Shown piece by piece: positions 15,475-23,899 of a stretch of 64,000 bases of DNA. The DNA comes from Salipiger marinus (GTDB lineage: Bacteria > Pseudomonadota > Alphaproteobacteria > Rhodobacterales > Rhodobacteraceae). Below the pieces are notes generated by a model. It ran no database searches. It had not been told where the DNA came from and saw only the letters and a program-made list of their open reading frames with translations. A program made the translations under genes and the position numbers. The first letter of the stretch is position 1, and each line of letters begins with the position of its first letter. The stretch lies in NCBI RefSeq assembly GCF_900100085.1, contig NZ_FNEJ01000021.1:1-64000 (forward strand). Direction: 5' to 3'.

Positions 15475-17538
15475 ATGCTGGACACCGGACGCACCGCGCG
15501 CCGCCTTGAAAGCTATGTCTCGGGCGCGTGGCGCGCGGGGCAGGGCGAGGCTAAGCCGCTGGCCCATGCCGCAACGGGCGAGGTCCATGCGCTGATCTCC
15601 TCGGACGGGCTCGATTTTGCCGGGGCGCTGGACTGGGGCCGCCGCACGGGGGGGACGGCGCTGCGCCGCCACACGCTGCACGACCGCGCCCTGATGCTGA
15701 AGGCGATCGGTCAGGCGCTGATGGCGGGGAAGGATGAATTCTACGCCGAAAGCCTTGCCACCGGCGCCACGCCCCGCGACGCATGGCCCGACATCGACGG
15801 CGGCATCGGCACGATGCTGACCTTTGCCTCCAAGGCGCGGCGCGAACTGCCCAATGCGCATGTGCTGCCCGAAGGCCCGGTGGAGATGCTGTCGCGCGAT
15901 GGCAGCTTTGTGGGCCAGCACATCCTGACCCCGCTGGAAGGTGTGGCGGTGCATATCAACGCCTTCAACTTCCCGGTCTGGGGCATGCTGGAAAAGATCG
16001 CGCCTGCGCTGATCGCGGGCGTGCCCTGCGTGGTCAAGCCCGCCTCGCAGACCGCCTATCTGACCGAACTGGTGGTGCGGCGCATTCTGGAAATGCAGAT
16101 CCTGCCCGACGGCGCGCTGCAGCTGATCTGCGGCGGGGTGGGCGACCTGCTGGACCATGTGACCGGGCAGGATGCCGTCACCTTCACCGGATCCGCCCAG
16201 ACCGGGCAGAAGCTGCGCACCCATCCGGCGGTGGTGCAGAATTCGGTGCGCTTCACCATGGAGGCCGACAGCCTGAACGCCGCGATCCTTGGCCCCGATG
16301 CAGGCCCCGGCACGCCGGAATTCGATCTGTTCGTCAAGGAGGTGGCGCGCGAGATGACGGCGAAGGCCGGGCAGAAATGCACCGCCATCCGCCGCGTGCT
16401 GGTGCCCGCCGCCCATGAGGGCGCGGTGATCGACGCGCTGCGCGCCACGCTGGACCGCACCGCCGTGGGCCTGCCCGATGACGCGCAGACCCGCATGGGG
16501 GCGCTGGTGTCGCTGGGCGAGCGCGAGGGCGTGCGCGCCCGCATCCGCGAGATCGCGGCAGAGGCCGAGATCGTCTGCGGCACCCCCGACGAGGTGCGGC
16601 TGTCTTCGGGCGATGCGGCGCGGGGGGCGTTCCTGAACCCGGTGCTGCTGCGCTGCGCCGATCCCTTCAGCGCCCGCGCCCCGCACGAGATCGAGGCCTT
16701 TGGCCCCGTCGCCACGGTCATGGCCTATGACGGCGTCGAAGAGGCGGTGGCGCTGGCGAAGCTGGGCAAGGGCTCGCTGGTGTCGTCGGTCTTTACCAAT
16801 GACACAGGCGTGGCGGCCGAGATGGTGCGCGGCGTTGCCGCCTTTCACGGGCGGATCATGCTGGGCAACCGCGACAGCGCCAAATCCTCCACCGGGCATG
16901 GCGCACCGCTGGCGCCGCTGGTGCATGGCGGACCGGGCCGCGCGGGCGGCGGCGAGGAAATGGGCGGGATGCGCGGGGTCAAACATTTCATGATGCGCAG
17001 CGCCATTCAGGGCACGCCCCGGCTGCTGGCGGCGGTGACGGGCGAATGGGTGCCGGGCGCGCCCGCGCAGCAGGACATCCACCCGTTCCGCAAATCGCTG
17101 GCCGAGCTGCGCATCGGCGACCAGATCGTCACCGAACGGCGCGAGATCACCGAAGCGGATGTCGAGCATTTCGCCCATTTCACCGGCGACACCTTCTATG
17201 CCCATATGGACCGCGAGGCGGCGCGCGCCAATCCGTTCTTCGAGGATCGCGTGGCGCATGGCTATCTGATCGCCTCTTTTGCGGCGGGGCTGTTCGTGAT
17301 GCCTGAACCTGGCCCGGTGCTGGCCAATTACGGCGTGGACAACCTGCGCTTTCTGGCGCCGGTCTATTTCGGCGACAGCCTGCAGGTGCGGCTGACCTGC
17401 AAGCAGATCACCCCGCGCGACGGCACGGTCTATGGCGAAGTGCGCTGGGATTGTTGCGTGACCAACCAGAATCAGGAGGTGGTCGCCCAATATGATGTGC
17501 TAACCATGGTGGCGAAAACCTGGCCGCTGACGGAGTAA
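15475..17538 (+). CDS. paaZ: PaaZ, oxepin-CoA hydrolase / 3-oxo-5,6-dehydrosuberyl-CoA semialdehyde dehydrogenase
   Basis: A 687-residue bifunctional enzyme that opens the oxepin ring and oxidises the resulting aldehyde. Residues 1 to about 520 form an aldehyde dehydrogenase with Glu263 (RFTMEADS) and Cys302 (GQKCTAIRR); the C-terminal MaoC-like hydratase has GDTFYAHMD with Asp572 and His577 and FFEDRVAHGYL. Both catalytic sets are intact. It starts at ATG 15475 behind AGGAAGGAC and is followed three bases later by a thioesterase gene. Confidence 0.95.
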   Translation: MLDTGRTARRLESYVSGAWRAGQGEAKPLAHAATGEVHALISSDGLDFAGALDWGRRTGGTALRRHTLHDRALMLKAIGQALMAGKDEFYAESLATGATPRDAWPDIDGGIGTMLTFASKARRELPNAHVLPEGPVEMLSRDGSFVGQHILTPLEGVAVHINAFNFPVWGMLEKIAPALIAGVPCVVKPASQTAYLTELVVRRILEMQILPDGALQLICGGVGDLLDHVTGQDAVTFTGSAQTGQKLRTHPAVVQNSVRFTMEADSLNAAILGPDAGPGTPEFDLFVKEVAREMTAKAGQKCTAIRRVLVPAAHEGAVIDALRATLDRTAVGLPDDAQTRMGALVSLGEREGVRARIREIAAEAEIVCGTPDEVRLSSGDAARGAFLNPVLLRCADPFSARAPHEIEAFGPVATVMAYDGVEEAVALAKLGKGSLVSSVFTNDTGVAAEMVRGVAAFHGRIMLGNRDSAKSSTGHGAPLAPLVHGGPGRAGGGEEMGGMRGVKHFMMRSAIQGTPRLLAAVTGEWVPGAPAQQDIHPFRKSLAELRIGDQIVTERREITEADVEHFAHFTGDTFYAHMDREAARANPFFEDRVAHGYLIASFAAGLFVMPEPGPVLANYGVDNLRFLAPVYFGDSLQVRLTCKQITPRDGTVYGEVRWDCCVTNQNQEVVAQYDVLTMVAKTWPLTE

Positions 17539-17541
17539 GCA

Positions 17542-18015
17542 ATGGATCCCCGCCACCTTGAAATGACCGTTCTCATGACGCCCGACATGGCGAATTTCAG
17601 CGGCAAGGTGCATGGCGGGGCGCTGCTCAACCTGCTGGACCGGGTGGCGTTTTCCTGCGCCTCCCGGTTTTCGGGCCGCTATGCGGTCACGCTGTCGGTG
17701 GATCAGGTCATCTTCAAGGAGCCGATCAATGTGGGCGAACTGGTGACCTTCCGCGCCAGCATCAACCATGCCGGGCGCACCTCGATGGAGGTGGGGATCC
17801 GGGTCGAGGCCGAGGACATCCGCAAGGGCACCCGGCGGCACACCAATTCATGCTATTTCACCATGGTGGCGGTGGACGATGCCAGCCGCCCCGCCGAGGT
17901 GCCGGTGCTGCAGGTCGAAACCGAAACCGAACAGCGCCGCCACCGCGCCGCCACCCTGCGCCGCAAGCTCCGCCGCCAGTTCGAGGAAGAGATGCGCAAG
18001 GCGGCGGCGGGCTGA
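17542..18015 (+). CDS. Acyl-CoA thioesterase, hotdog fold (YciA/BACH type)
   Basis: A 157-residue hotdog protein: MTPDMANFSGKVHGGALLNL carries the family's HGG turn and helix, then AVTLSVDQVIFKEPINVGE and GIRVEAEDIRKG, and a basic, glutamate-rich tail (RRKLRRQFEEEMRKAA). YciA-like enzymes hydrolyse acyl-CoAs in the cytoplasm. It starts three bases after paaZ, so it is probably in the operon and may recover CoA from dead-end phenylacetate intermediates. It is distinct from PaaI at 20325. The substrate is not known. Confidence 0.85.
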   Translation: MDPRHLEMTVLMTPDMANFSGKVHGGALLNLLDRVAFSCASRFSGRYAVTLSVDQVIFKEPINVGELVTFRASINHAGRTSMEVGIRVEAEDIRKGTRRHTNSCYFTMVAVDDASRPAEVPVLQVETETEQRRHRAATLRRKLRRQFEEEMRKAAAG

Positions 18016-18318
18016 CCGGCTTTCCCTTTGCATCTCGCTGCGGCAGGATTGCTGCGGACAGCGCAGAGGGGGGACATGAACAGGGATACAGCGTTTCGGT
18101 GGCCTTCGATCTGATGGGGCAGGAGCTTGCCGCAGCGATCGAGGATCTGAACGGCGAGGGAGCGGAGGCCTTCCGCCAGTCGCGTTATGCCCGTGGACGG
18201 GGTCATCGTGAGAACCCATAGCAGCACCGCAGCTAAGAAACGTCAGCTGGAACAGATCGCGCGCCAGCTTGGGCTGGAACTGCAGGTGGAGATCACCCCT
18301 CCGGCGGCGCGCTAGGCG
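18016..18318 (+). other. Gap between the thioesterase and TetR genes, with a possible frameshifted small gene
   Basis: No standard gene is visible in these 303 bases. Frame 3 encodes VAFDLMGQELAAAIEDLNGE and GAEAFRQSRYA; frame 1 then encodes VDGVIVRTHSSTAAKKRQ and LEQIARQLGLELQVEI, stopping at TAG 18313-18315. Skipping one base near 18190 (in GCCCGTGG) would join them into one small helical protein of about 70 residues. In frame 1 alone, ATG 18187 gives 42 residues. This may be a decayed or mis-sequenced small gene; I do not recognise it. Confidence 0.3.
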
Positions 18319-18918
18319 CTATTTCACCGCCTTCACGCCTTCAAGGATCAGCGTCGTCGCCATATGGGCGTAATCCTCGCGGCTGATGGCGCCGCCGTCG
18401 CGGAACCACATGTAGACCCAGTTCATCATGCCGAAGAGCGACATGGTGACCGGCATCAGCAGCGGACGGTCGGGCGTGTCGAGCGTGGGGTGAATCTCGC
18501 GGATGACGGCGGAGAAGCGTTTGACGATGCGCCGTTCGATGCCGGTCAGGTCGGCCTTCTGCGCGTCCGACAGCGCAGGGCCCGCGTTCAGCTGCACCTT
18601 GTGCAGGTCGTCGGCACCGCGATAGGCGTCGAGCACGGTCATCACCAGCCGTTCCAGCCGCGCCTCGGCGGGCAGGGCGGGGTCATGCGCCTCGGCAAGG
18701 GCTGTGTCCAGATCCTCCAGATGCGTCTCTATGATCGCAAAGATCAGCGCGTCCTTGGACGGGTAATAGTGATAGAGCAGCGATTTCGACACCCCCGCCT
18801 CGGAGGCGATCTGCGACATGGAGGCCTTTTCCATGCCCTGCGTCGCAAAGACATTGGCAGCGGACAGCAGCAGCTGATGCCGCTTTTCCTCGAAATCATT
18901 GGCGCGCGTCCTTGCCAT
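18319..18918 (-). CDS. paaR: TetR-family transcriptional regulator of the paa cluster (PaaR-like)
   Basis: A 199-residue TetR protein: ANVFATQGMEKASMSQIASE, AGVSKSLLYHYYPSKDALIF is the DNA-binding domain; the rest is a helical ligand domain with LLMPVTMSLFGMMNWVYMWF. It lies downstream of paaK on the minus strand. PaaR-type regulators respond to phenylacetyl-CoA. The likely operators are the 14-base palindromes at 9616 and 21634. I prefer ATG 18918 (MARTRANDFEEKR) to an upstream ATG because it gives the normal TetR N-terminus with AGGAG 11 bases before it. The symbol is by context. Confidence 0.75.
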   Translation of the reverse strand: MARTRANDFEEKRHQLLLSAANVFATQGMEKASMSQIASEAGVSKSLLYHYYPSKDALIFAIIETHLEDLDTALAEAHDPALPAEARLERLVMTVLDAYRGADDLHKVQLNAGPALSDAQKADLTGIERRIVKRFSAVIREIHPTLDTPDRPLLMPVTMSLFGMMNWVYMWFRDGGAISREDYAHMATTLILEGVKAVK

Positions 18919-18945
18919 CAGCGCAAGTGCTCCTCGTGGTTCAGG

Positions 18946-18969
18946 CGGCAAGGGGATATCCCCTTGCCG
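18946..18969. promoter_or_regulatory. 24-bp perfect palindrome between the TetR gene and paaK
   Basis: The bases 18946-18969 read the same on both strands, with arms CGGCAAGGGGAT and ATCCCCTTGCCG. It lies between the stop of paaK and the start of the TetR gene, both minus strand. It could be an autoregulatory operator or a hairpin limiting read-through from paaK. It does not match the ACCG-type operators. Confidence 0.4.
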
Positions 18970-18995
18970 GAAGGTATGCCAGTCCGGCGGACGGC

Positions 18996-20303
18996 CTATT
19001 TCGGCCGGTTGTCGACCACGCGTTTTGCCTTGCCTTCGGATCGTGCGACGCCCTGCGGGTCATGCACCTCGATCCGGGTCGACACGCCCACCACCGACTT
19101 GATGTGATGGGCCAGATCGCGGGCCGATGCGGCGCGCGCCTCGGCGCCCGTGGCCTCGGGGCCGCATTCCACATGCACGGTCATGCTGTCCATGCGGCCC
19201 TGCCGGGTCAGTTCGATCTGGAAATGCGGGGCGAGGCCGGCGCATTTCAGGATCTGCTCCTCGATCTGGGTCGGAAAGACGTTGACGCCGCGCAGGATGA
19301 TCATGTCATCGCAGCGCCCGGTGATCTTTTCGATGCGCCGCATCGACCGGGCGGTGCCGGGCAGCAGCCGGGTCAGGTCGCGGGTGCGGTAGCGCACCAT
19401 GGGCAGACCTTCCTTGGTCAGCGTGGTGAAGACCAGCTCGCCCATTTCGCCATCGGGCAGCACCTCGCCGGTCACGGGGTCGATGATCTCGGGGTAGAAA
19501 TGATCTTCCCAGACATGCAGCCCGTCCTTGGTTTCCACGCATTCATTGGCCACGCCCGGCCCCATGATTTCCGACAGGCCGTAGATGTCGACGGCGTGCA
19601 TGTCGAAGGCCTGTTCGATCTCCTCGCGCATGGCATTGGTCCAGGGCTCGGCACCGAAGATCCCCACCCGCAGCGAGCTTTGCCGCGGATCGATCCCCTG
19701 ACGGCGGAATTCGTCAAGGATGGACAGCATGTAGGACGGCGTCACCATGATGATGCTGGGCTGGAAATCCTGCATCAGCACCACCTGCCGCTCGGTCATC
19801 CCGCCCGAGATCGGCACCACCGTGCAGCCCAGCCGTTCGGCGCCGTAATGCGCGCCCAGCCCGCCGGTGAACAGCCCGTAGCCATAGGCGACATGGCAGA
19901 TGTCGCCGGGCCGCCCGCCGCTGGCGCGGATCGACCGGGCCATGCAGTCGGCCCAGATGTCGATGTCGCGCGCGGTATAGCCCACGACGGTGGGCTTGCC
20001 CGTGGTGCCGGAGGATCCGTGAATGCGCGCCAGCTTCTCGCGCGGGACGGCGAACATGCCGAACGGGTAGGTGTCGCGCAGATCCTGCTTGGTGGTGAAG
20101 GGGAATTTCGCCAGATCGGCCAGCGTCCGGAAATCGTCGGGATGCACGCCGTGATCGTCGAACCGCTTGCGGTAGAAGGGCGAGTGTTCATAGGCGTGGC
20201 GCAGCGACCATGCCATGCGGCTTTGCTGCAGGGCTGCGATCTCGTCGCGGCTGGCGATCTCGATCGGGTCCAGACTGGCCCGCGCCGGGGTCATGTCGGT
20301 CAT
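18996..20303 (-). CDS. paaK: Phenylacetate-CoA ligase
   Basis: A 435-residue adenylate-forming ligase that makes phenylacetyl-CoA from phenylacetate, ATP and CoA, the first step of the pathway. The ATP motif SSGTTGKPTVVGYT, the aromatic-acid pocket region YGYGLFTGGLGAHYGAERLG, YGLSEIMGPGVANEC and the C-terminal RGVNVFPTQIEEQIL are all present. Length matches PaaK. It is the third gene of the minus-strand paaG-paaI-paaK run, 21 bases after paaI, with AGGGAGGAGG before its ATG. Confidence 0.96.
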   Translation of the reverse strand: MTDMTPARASLDPIEIASRDEIAALQQSRMAWSLRHAYEHSPFYRKRFDDHGVHPDDFRTLADLAKFPFTTKQDLRDTYPFGMFAVPREKLARIHGSSGTTGKPTVVGYTARDIDIWADCMARSIRASGGRPGDICHVAYGYGLFTGGLGAHYGAERLGCTVVPISGGMTERQVVLMQDFQPSIIMVTPSYMLSILDEFRRQGIDPRQSSLRVGIFGAEPWTNAMREEIEQAFDMHAVDIYGLSEIMGPGVANECVETKDGLHVWEDHFYPEIIDPVTGEVLPDGEMGELVFTTLTKEGLPMVRYRTRDLTRLLPGTARSMRRIEKITGRCDDMIILRGVNVFPTQIEEQILKCAGLAPHFQIELTRQGRMDSMTVHVECGPEATGAEARAASARDLAHHIKSVVGVSTRIEVHDPQGVARSEGKAKRVVDNRPK

Positions 20304-20324
20304 GTTGTCCTCCTCCCTTGGACG

Positions 20325-20783
20325 TCAGGCCTCTGCACCGGTGTCCGGCAGCAGCGGCCTGTTGAGCGCCCGCGAATGACCGCGGAATTCTGCGATGACG
20401 GTCCCGTCCTCCCGGGTCACCGTCACGTCATAGATGCCGGACCTGCCTGTGCGGGATACCTCGCGGGCGGTGGCCACCAGCCGGTCCCCCAGCGCGCCGG
20501 GGGTGATGTAGGTGACCGCGCAGTGCTGTGCCACGGTCATCACGTTGTAGGTGTTGCAGGCAAAGGCAAAGGCGCTGTCGGCCAGCGTGAACAGATAGCC
20601 ACCATGGGCATTGCCATGGCCATTGGTCATCCGTTCGGTCAGGGTCATGGTCAGCACCGCCTGTCCGGGCGCGATGCGGGTCAGCACCATTCCCAGCCGC
20701 TGCGAGGCGCTGTCGGCGTTCCACATGGCCTGCGCGCAGGCTTCGGCCAGCTGCTGCGGGGTCAGGGTCGCGGTGTCCTTCAT
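20325..20783 (-). CDS. paaI: Hydroxyphenylacetyl-CoA thioesterase PaaI
   Basis: A 152-residue hotdog thioesterase with RMTNGHGNAHGGYLFTLADS (including the catalytic Asn-x-His-Gly-Gly and Asp region) and AVTYITPGALGDRLVATARE. PaaI releases CoA from stalled ring-hydroxylated intermediates as a rescue. It lies three bases after paaG and before paaK in one operon. A second, different hotdog thioesterase is at 17542. Confidence 0.92.
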   Translation of the reverse strand: MKDTATLTPQQLAEACAQAMWNADSASQRLGMVLTRIAPGQAVLTMTLTERMTNGHGNAHGGYLFTLADSAFAFACNTYNVMTVAQHCAVTYITPGALGDRLVATAREVSRTGRSGIYDVTVTREDGTVIAEFRGHSRALNRPLLPDTGAEA

Positions 20784-20786
20784 CGT

Positions 20787-21581
20787 TCAGTGCCCCCGAA
20801 AGCGCGGCGCGCGTTTTTCCAGAAAGGCGGTGACGCCTTCGGCGTAATCGTCGGACAGGCCCGCTGCGCGCTGGCTGTCGCGTTCGGCCTCCAGCTGCGT
20901 GTCGAAATCCTGCGCTCCGGCCTGATGGATCAGACGCTTGGTCAGCCCCAGACCCAGCGTCGGGCCCGCTGCCAGCTTGACCGCCAGCGCCTCCGCCTCG
21001 GGCAGCAGGGCGTCGTCGGGCAGGGCTTTCCAGATCAGGCCCCAGTCGGCGGCGGTCTCTGCGCTCAGCGGCTCTGCGGTCATCGCCAGCGCCTTGGCCC
21101 GCGCCTCGCCCAGAAGCCGGGTCAGATGCCAGCTGCCGCCCGCGTCGGGCACCAGCCCGATCTTGGCGAAAGACTGGATGAAGCGCGCGGACTGCGCGGC
21201 CAGAACGATGTCGCAGGCCAGCGCCAGATTGGCGCCAGCCCCCGCCGCCACGCCGTTGACCGCGCAGATCACCGGCTTGTCCAGCGCCCGGATCAGCCGC
21301 AGCGTCGGGATGTAGAAGGTGCCGATGGTCTGGCCCAGATCGGGCTTCGGCCCGCCCTGCCGCGGATCGCGGTCGCCCAGATCCTGCCCGGCGCAGAAGC
21401 CGCGCCCGGCCCCGGTCAGCAGCACGGCGCGAATCGCCGGGTCGTCATGGGCGCGCTGAATCTGCGCGCGCAGCGCCAGATGCAGGTCTTCGTTCAGGGA
21501 ATTCAGCTTTTCCGGCCGGTTCAGCACCAGCTTGAGCACGCCGGAGCCAAGCTCCGCCAGGACGGTATCGGATGATGTCAT
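20787..21581 (-). CDS. paaG: 1,2-epoxyphenylacetyl-CoA isomerase PaaG
   Basis: A 264-residue crotonase-fold enzyme that converts the ring epoxide to oxepin-CoA and also isomerises a later beta-oxidation intermediate. Visible are LNRPEKLNSLNEDLH, GRGFCAGQDLGDRD (oxyanion and catalytic Asp region), AGAGANLALACDIVLAA and IGLVPDAGGSWHLTRLLG. The start ATG 21581 has GGGAGGACCAC in front. It is the first gene of the minus-strand operon, divergent from the ABC transporter, with a candidate operator at 21634 between them. Confidence 0.94.
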   Translation of the reverse strand: MTSSDTVLAELGSGVLKLVLNRPEKLNSLNEDLHLALRAQIQRAHDDPAIRAVLLTGAGRGFCAGQDLGDRDPRQGGPKPDLGQTIGTFYIPTLRLIRALDKPVICAVNGVAAGAGANLALACDIVLAAQSARFIQSFAKIGLVPDAGGSWHLTRLLGEARAKALAMTAEPLSAETAADWGLIWKALPDDALLPEAEALAVKLAAGPTLGLGLTKRLIHQAGAQDFDTQLEAERDSQRAAGLSDDYAEGVTAFLEKRAPRFRGH

Positions 21582-21633
21582 GTGGTCCTCCCGGCCCGCC
21601 TCCAACGGGCTCTACAAGATAAATGTTGCATAA

Positions 21634-21647
21634 ACCGTCCGGTCGGT
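21634..21647. promoter_or_regulatory. Palindrome ACCGTCCGGTCGGT, candidate operator shared by paaG and the ABC transporter
   Basis: This is a one-mismatch version of ACCGACCGGTCGGT, 53 bases upstream of the paaG start and 163 upstream of the binding-protein gene on the other strand. The surrounding AT-rich sequence (ATAAATGTTGCATAAACC) suggests it overlaps a promoter for paaG. It pairs with the site at 9616. Confidence 0.5.
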
Positions 21648-21809
21648 CAATGATATGACTCGAGCTTTGGGAGGAGCCAAGCCGGACAGGTCGGACCGCC
21701 AGCGCGCGTTGTGGACAGCCCTTTGGGGCTGGGTCCGCCCGTGCGGGTGCGGAGCGCGGATCGCGGCCTGACCCGCCTGCTTGGGGATGTCTTTTCGGGA
21801 GGAGATACC

Positions 21810-22955
21810 ATGAGATCCAGAACCACCACGGCGCTTGCCACGCTGGCCGCACTGGCCACGCTGACCGGCGCGGCACAGGCCGAAATCCGGCTTGGCGCCA
21901 GCGTGTCCGCCACCGGCCCCGCCGCCTTTCTGGGCGATCCGGAAGCCAAGACCATCGAGATGATGGTGGAGCAGATCAACGCCTCTGGCGGCATCAACGG
22001 CGAGGAAATCGCGCTGACGCTTTATGACGATGGCGGCGATCCGAACAAGGCGCGCACCTTTGCCACCCGTCTGGTGGAAGATGACGAGGTCGTGGCGATC
22101 ATCGGCGGATCCACCACCGGCACCACCATGTCGATCCTGTCGGTGGCCGAGGCCGAGGGCATTCCCTTCATCTCGCTGGCGGGCGCCATTTCCATCATCG
22201 ACCCGGTGCGCGAGTATGTGTTCAAGACCCCGCATACCGACCGCATGGCCTGCGAAAAGATCTTCGCCGACATGGCGGCGCAGGACATCACCCGGATCGG
22301 CATGATCTCTGGCACCGACGGCTTTGGCGCCTCGATGCAGGCGCAGTGCAAGGAAGTTGCGGGCGCGCAGGGGATCGAGATTCTGGCGGACGAGACCTAT
22401 GGTCCGCAGGATGCCGACATGACTCCGCAGCTGACCCGCATCCGCAACACCGAAGGCGTGCAGGCGGTGCTCAACCCCGGTTTCGGGCAGGGGCCCGCCA
22501 TCGTCACCCGCAACGTGGCGCAGCTGGGTTTCGAGATTCCGCTCTATCAGAGCCATGGCGTTGCCTCTGACGCCTTCATCGAACTGGCTGGGGCCGAGGC
22601 CGCCGAAGGCGTCCGCCTTCCCGGCACCGCGCTGCTGATCGCCGATCTTCTGGCCGAGGATGACCCGCAGTATCAGGTGGTGACCGACTATACCGCCGCC
22701 TATCGCGAGGCTTATGGCACCGCGACCTCGACCTTTGGCGGCTATGCGCATGACGCGGTGGCGCTGATCGTCGATGCGGTGACCCGCGCGGGCAGCACCG
22801 ATCCCGACGACATCCGCGACGCGCTGGAAACGACCGAGGGGCTGGTGGGCACCACCGGCACCTACACCTTCTCGGCAGAGGATCACCTCGGGCTCGACCT
22901 TAGCGCCTTCCGCATGCTGGAGATCCGGGATGGCGGCTGGTCTGCCGTCGACTGA
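21810..22955 (+). CDS. ABC transporter substrate-binding protein, branched-chain amino acid type
   Basis: A 381-residue periplasmic protein with a Sec signal (RSRTTTALATLAALATLTG then AAQA-E) and a Leu/Ile/Val-binding-type fold (IRLGASVSATGPAAFLG, YDDGGDPNKARTFATRLVED, VAIIGGSTTGTTMSILSVAE). It delivers ligand to the LivHMGF-type system that follows. The ATG at 21810 has GGGAGGAGATACC in front. Because it sits inside the paa island and shares an upstream palindrome with paaG, phenylacetate or a related aromatic acid is the likely ligand; this is inferred from position. Confidence 0.88.
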   Translation: MRSRTTTALATLAALATLTGAAQAEIRLGASVSATGPAAFLGDPEAKTIEMMVEQINASGGINGEEIALTLYDDGGDPNKARTFATRLVEDDEVVAIIGGSTTGTTMSILSVAEAEGIPFISLAGAISIIDPVREYVFKTPHTDRMACEKIFADMAAQDITRIGMISGTDGFGASMQAQCKEVAGAQGIEILADETYGPQDADMTPQLTRIRNTEGVQAVLNPGFGQGPAIVTRNVAQLGFEIPLYQSHGVASDAFIELAGAEAAEGVRLPGTALLIADLLAEDDPQYQVVTDYTAAYREAYGTATSTFGGYAHDAVALIVDAVTRAGSTDPDDIRDALETTEGLVGTTGTYTFSAEDHLGLDLSAFRMLEIRDGGWSAVD

Positions 22956-22969
22956 TCGTCTCTGCAGGG

Positions 22970-22989
22970 CCGGGGGAGTGTTCCCCCGG
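22970..22989 (+). other. Hairpin after the binding-protein gene
   Basis: CCGGGGGA (22970-22977) and TCCCCCGG (22982-22989) form an 8-base stem with a GTGT loop, 15 bases after the stop of the binding-protein gene. Such hairpins often let the binding protein be made in excess of the permeases by stabilising its mRNA. It has no U-tract. Confidence 0.4.
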
Positions 22990-23026
22990 TCCCCCCGTTT
23001 CCCCTGATCAAAGCCCGGGAGCCGCC

Positions 23027-23899
23027 ATGGACGCCCTGCTGCAATTCGTCTTTTCCGGCCTGACCGTGGGCGCAGTCTATGCGCTGGTGGCCCTGGGATT
23101 TACCATCATCTACAACGCCTCGGACGTGGTGAATTTCGCACAGGGCGAATTCGTCATGCTGGGCGGCATGATCACCGTCTTCACCTTTGAAGCGGGGCTG
23201 CCGCTGCCCCTCGCGGCGCTGGCGGCGATCCTTTTGACCGCAGCGCTGGGCGTGGCGCTGAACAAGCTTGCCATCGAACCCGCGCGCGGCGCGCCGGTGG
23301 TGTCGCTCATCATCATCACCATCGGGGCCTCGATCCTGATCCGGGGCGCGTCGCAGCTGATCTTCGACAAGCAGCTGCACCGCTTTCCGGCCTTTTCCGG
23401 CGATGATCCGATCCGGGTGCTGGGGGCGACGATCCTGCCGCAAAGCCTGTGGGTCATCGTCGGGGCGGTGGCGGTGTTCGTGGCGCTGTGGCTGTTCTTT
23501 ACCCGCACGCTGACCGGGCGCGCGGTGCTGGCCACCGCCAACAACCGCACCGCAGCCCAGCTTGTGGGCATCAACACCGCATGGGTCATGACGCTGTCTT
23601 TCGGCCTGTCGGCGGCCATCGGCGCGCTGGCGGGGGTGCTGGTCACGCCGATCACGCTGGTCAGCTATGACGTGGGCGTGGCGCTGGCGCTGAAAGGGTT
23701 TGCCGCCGCGATGCTGGGCGGCATGGGCAACCCCAAGGGCGCGCTGGTGGGCGGGCTGCTGCTGGGGCTGCTGGAGGCGATGACCGCAGGCTATCTCAGT
23801 TCGCAATACAAGGATGCCGTGGCGTTTCTGGTGATCCTTGGCGTGCTGTTCGTGATGCCGCAGGGGATCTTCGGCCATAAATCGACGGAGCGCGTGTGA
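23027..23899 (+). CDS. ABC transporter permease, LivH type
   Basis: A 290-residue inner-membrane protein with about eight membrane segments. It opens with FVFSGLTVGAVYALVALGFT and the NFAQGEFVMLGG segment typical of LivH and ends with NPKGALVGGLLLGLLEAMTA, PQGIFG. It pairs with the LivM-type permease, whose start codon shares a base with its stop. It is part of the five-gene transporter inside the phenylacetate island. Confidence 0.93.
   Translation: MDALLQFVFSGLTVGAVYALVALGFTIIYNASDVVNFAQGEFVMLGGMITVFTFEAGLPLPLAALAAILLTAALGVALNKLAIEPARGAPVVSLIIITIGASILIRGASQLIFDKQLHRFPAFSGDDPIRVLGATILPQSLWVIVGAVAVFVALWLFFTRTLTGRAVLATANNRTAAQLVGINTAWVMTLSFGLSAAIGALAGVLVTPITLVSYDVGVALALKGFAAAMLGGMGNPKGALVGGLLLGLLEAMTAGYLSSQYKDAVAFLVILGVLFVMPQGIFGHKSTERV

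Noticed and set aside
14917-17490. Very long open frame opposite paaZ and the preceding gene (over 850 codons)
   Set aside because: It is the complementary frame of strongly supported genes in GC-rich DNA, has His/Arg/Gln-rich composition and no family motif.
18912-21575. Long plus-strand open frame opposite paaK, paaI and paaG
   Set aside because: It spans three separate well-supported genes on the other strand and has no start signal or recognisable domain.
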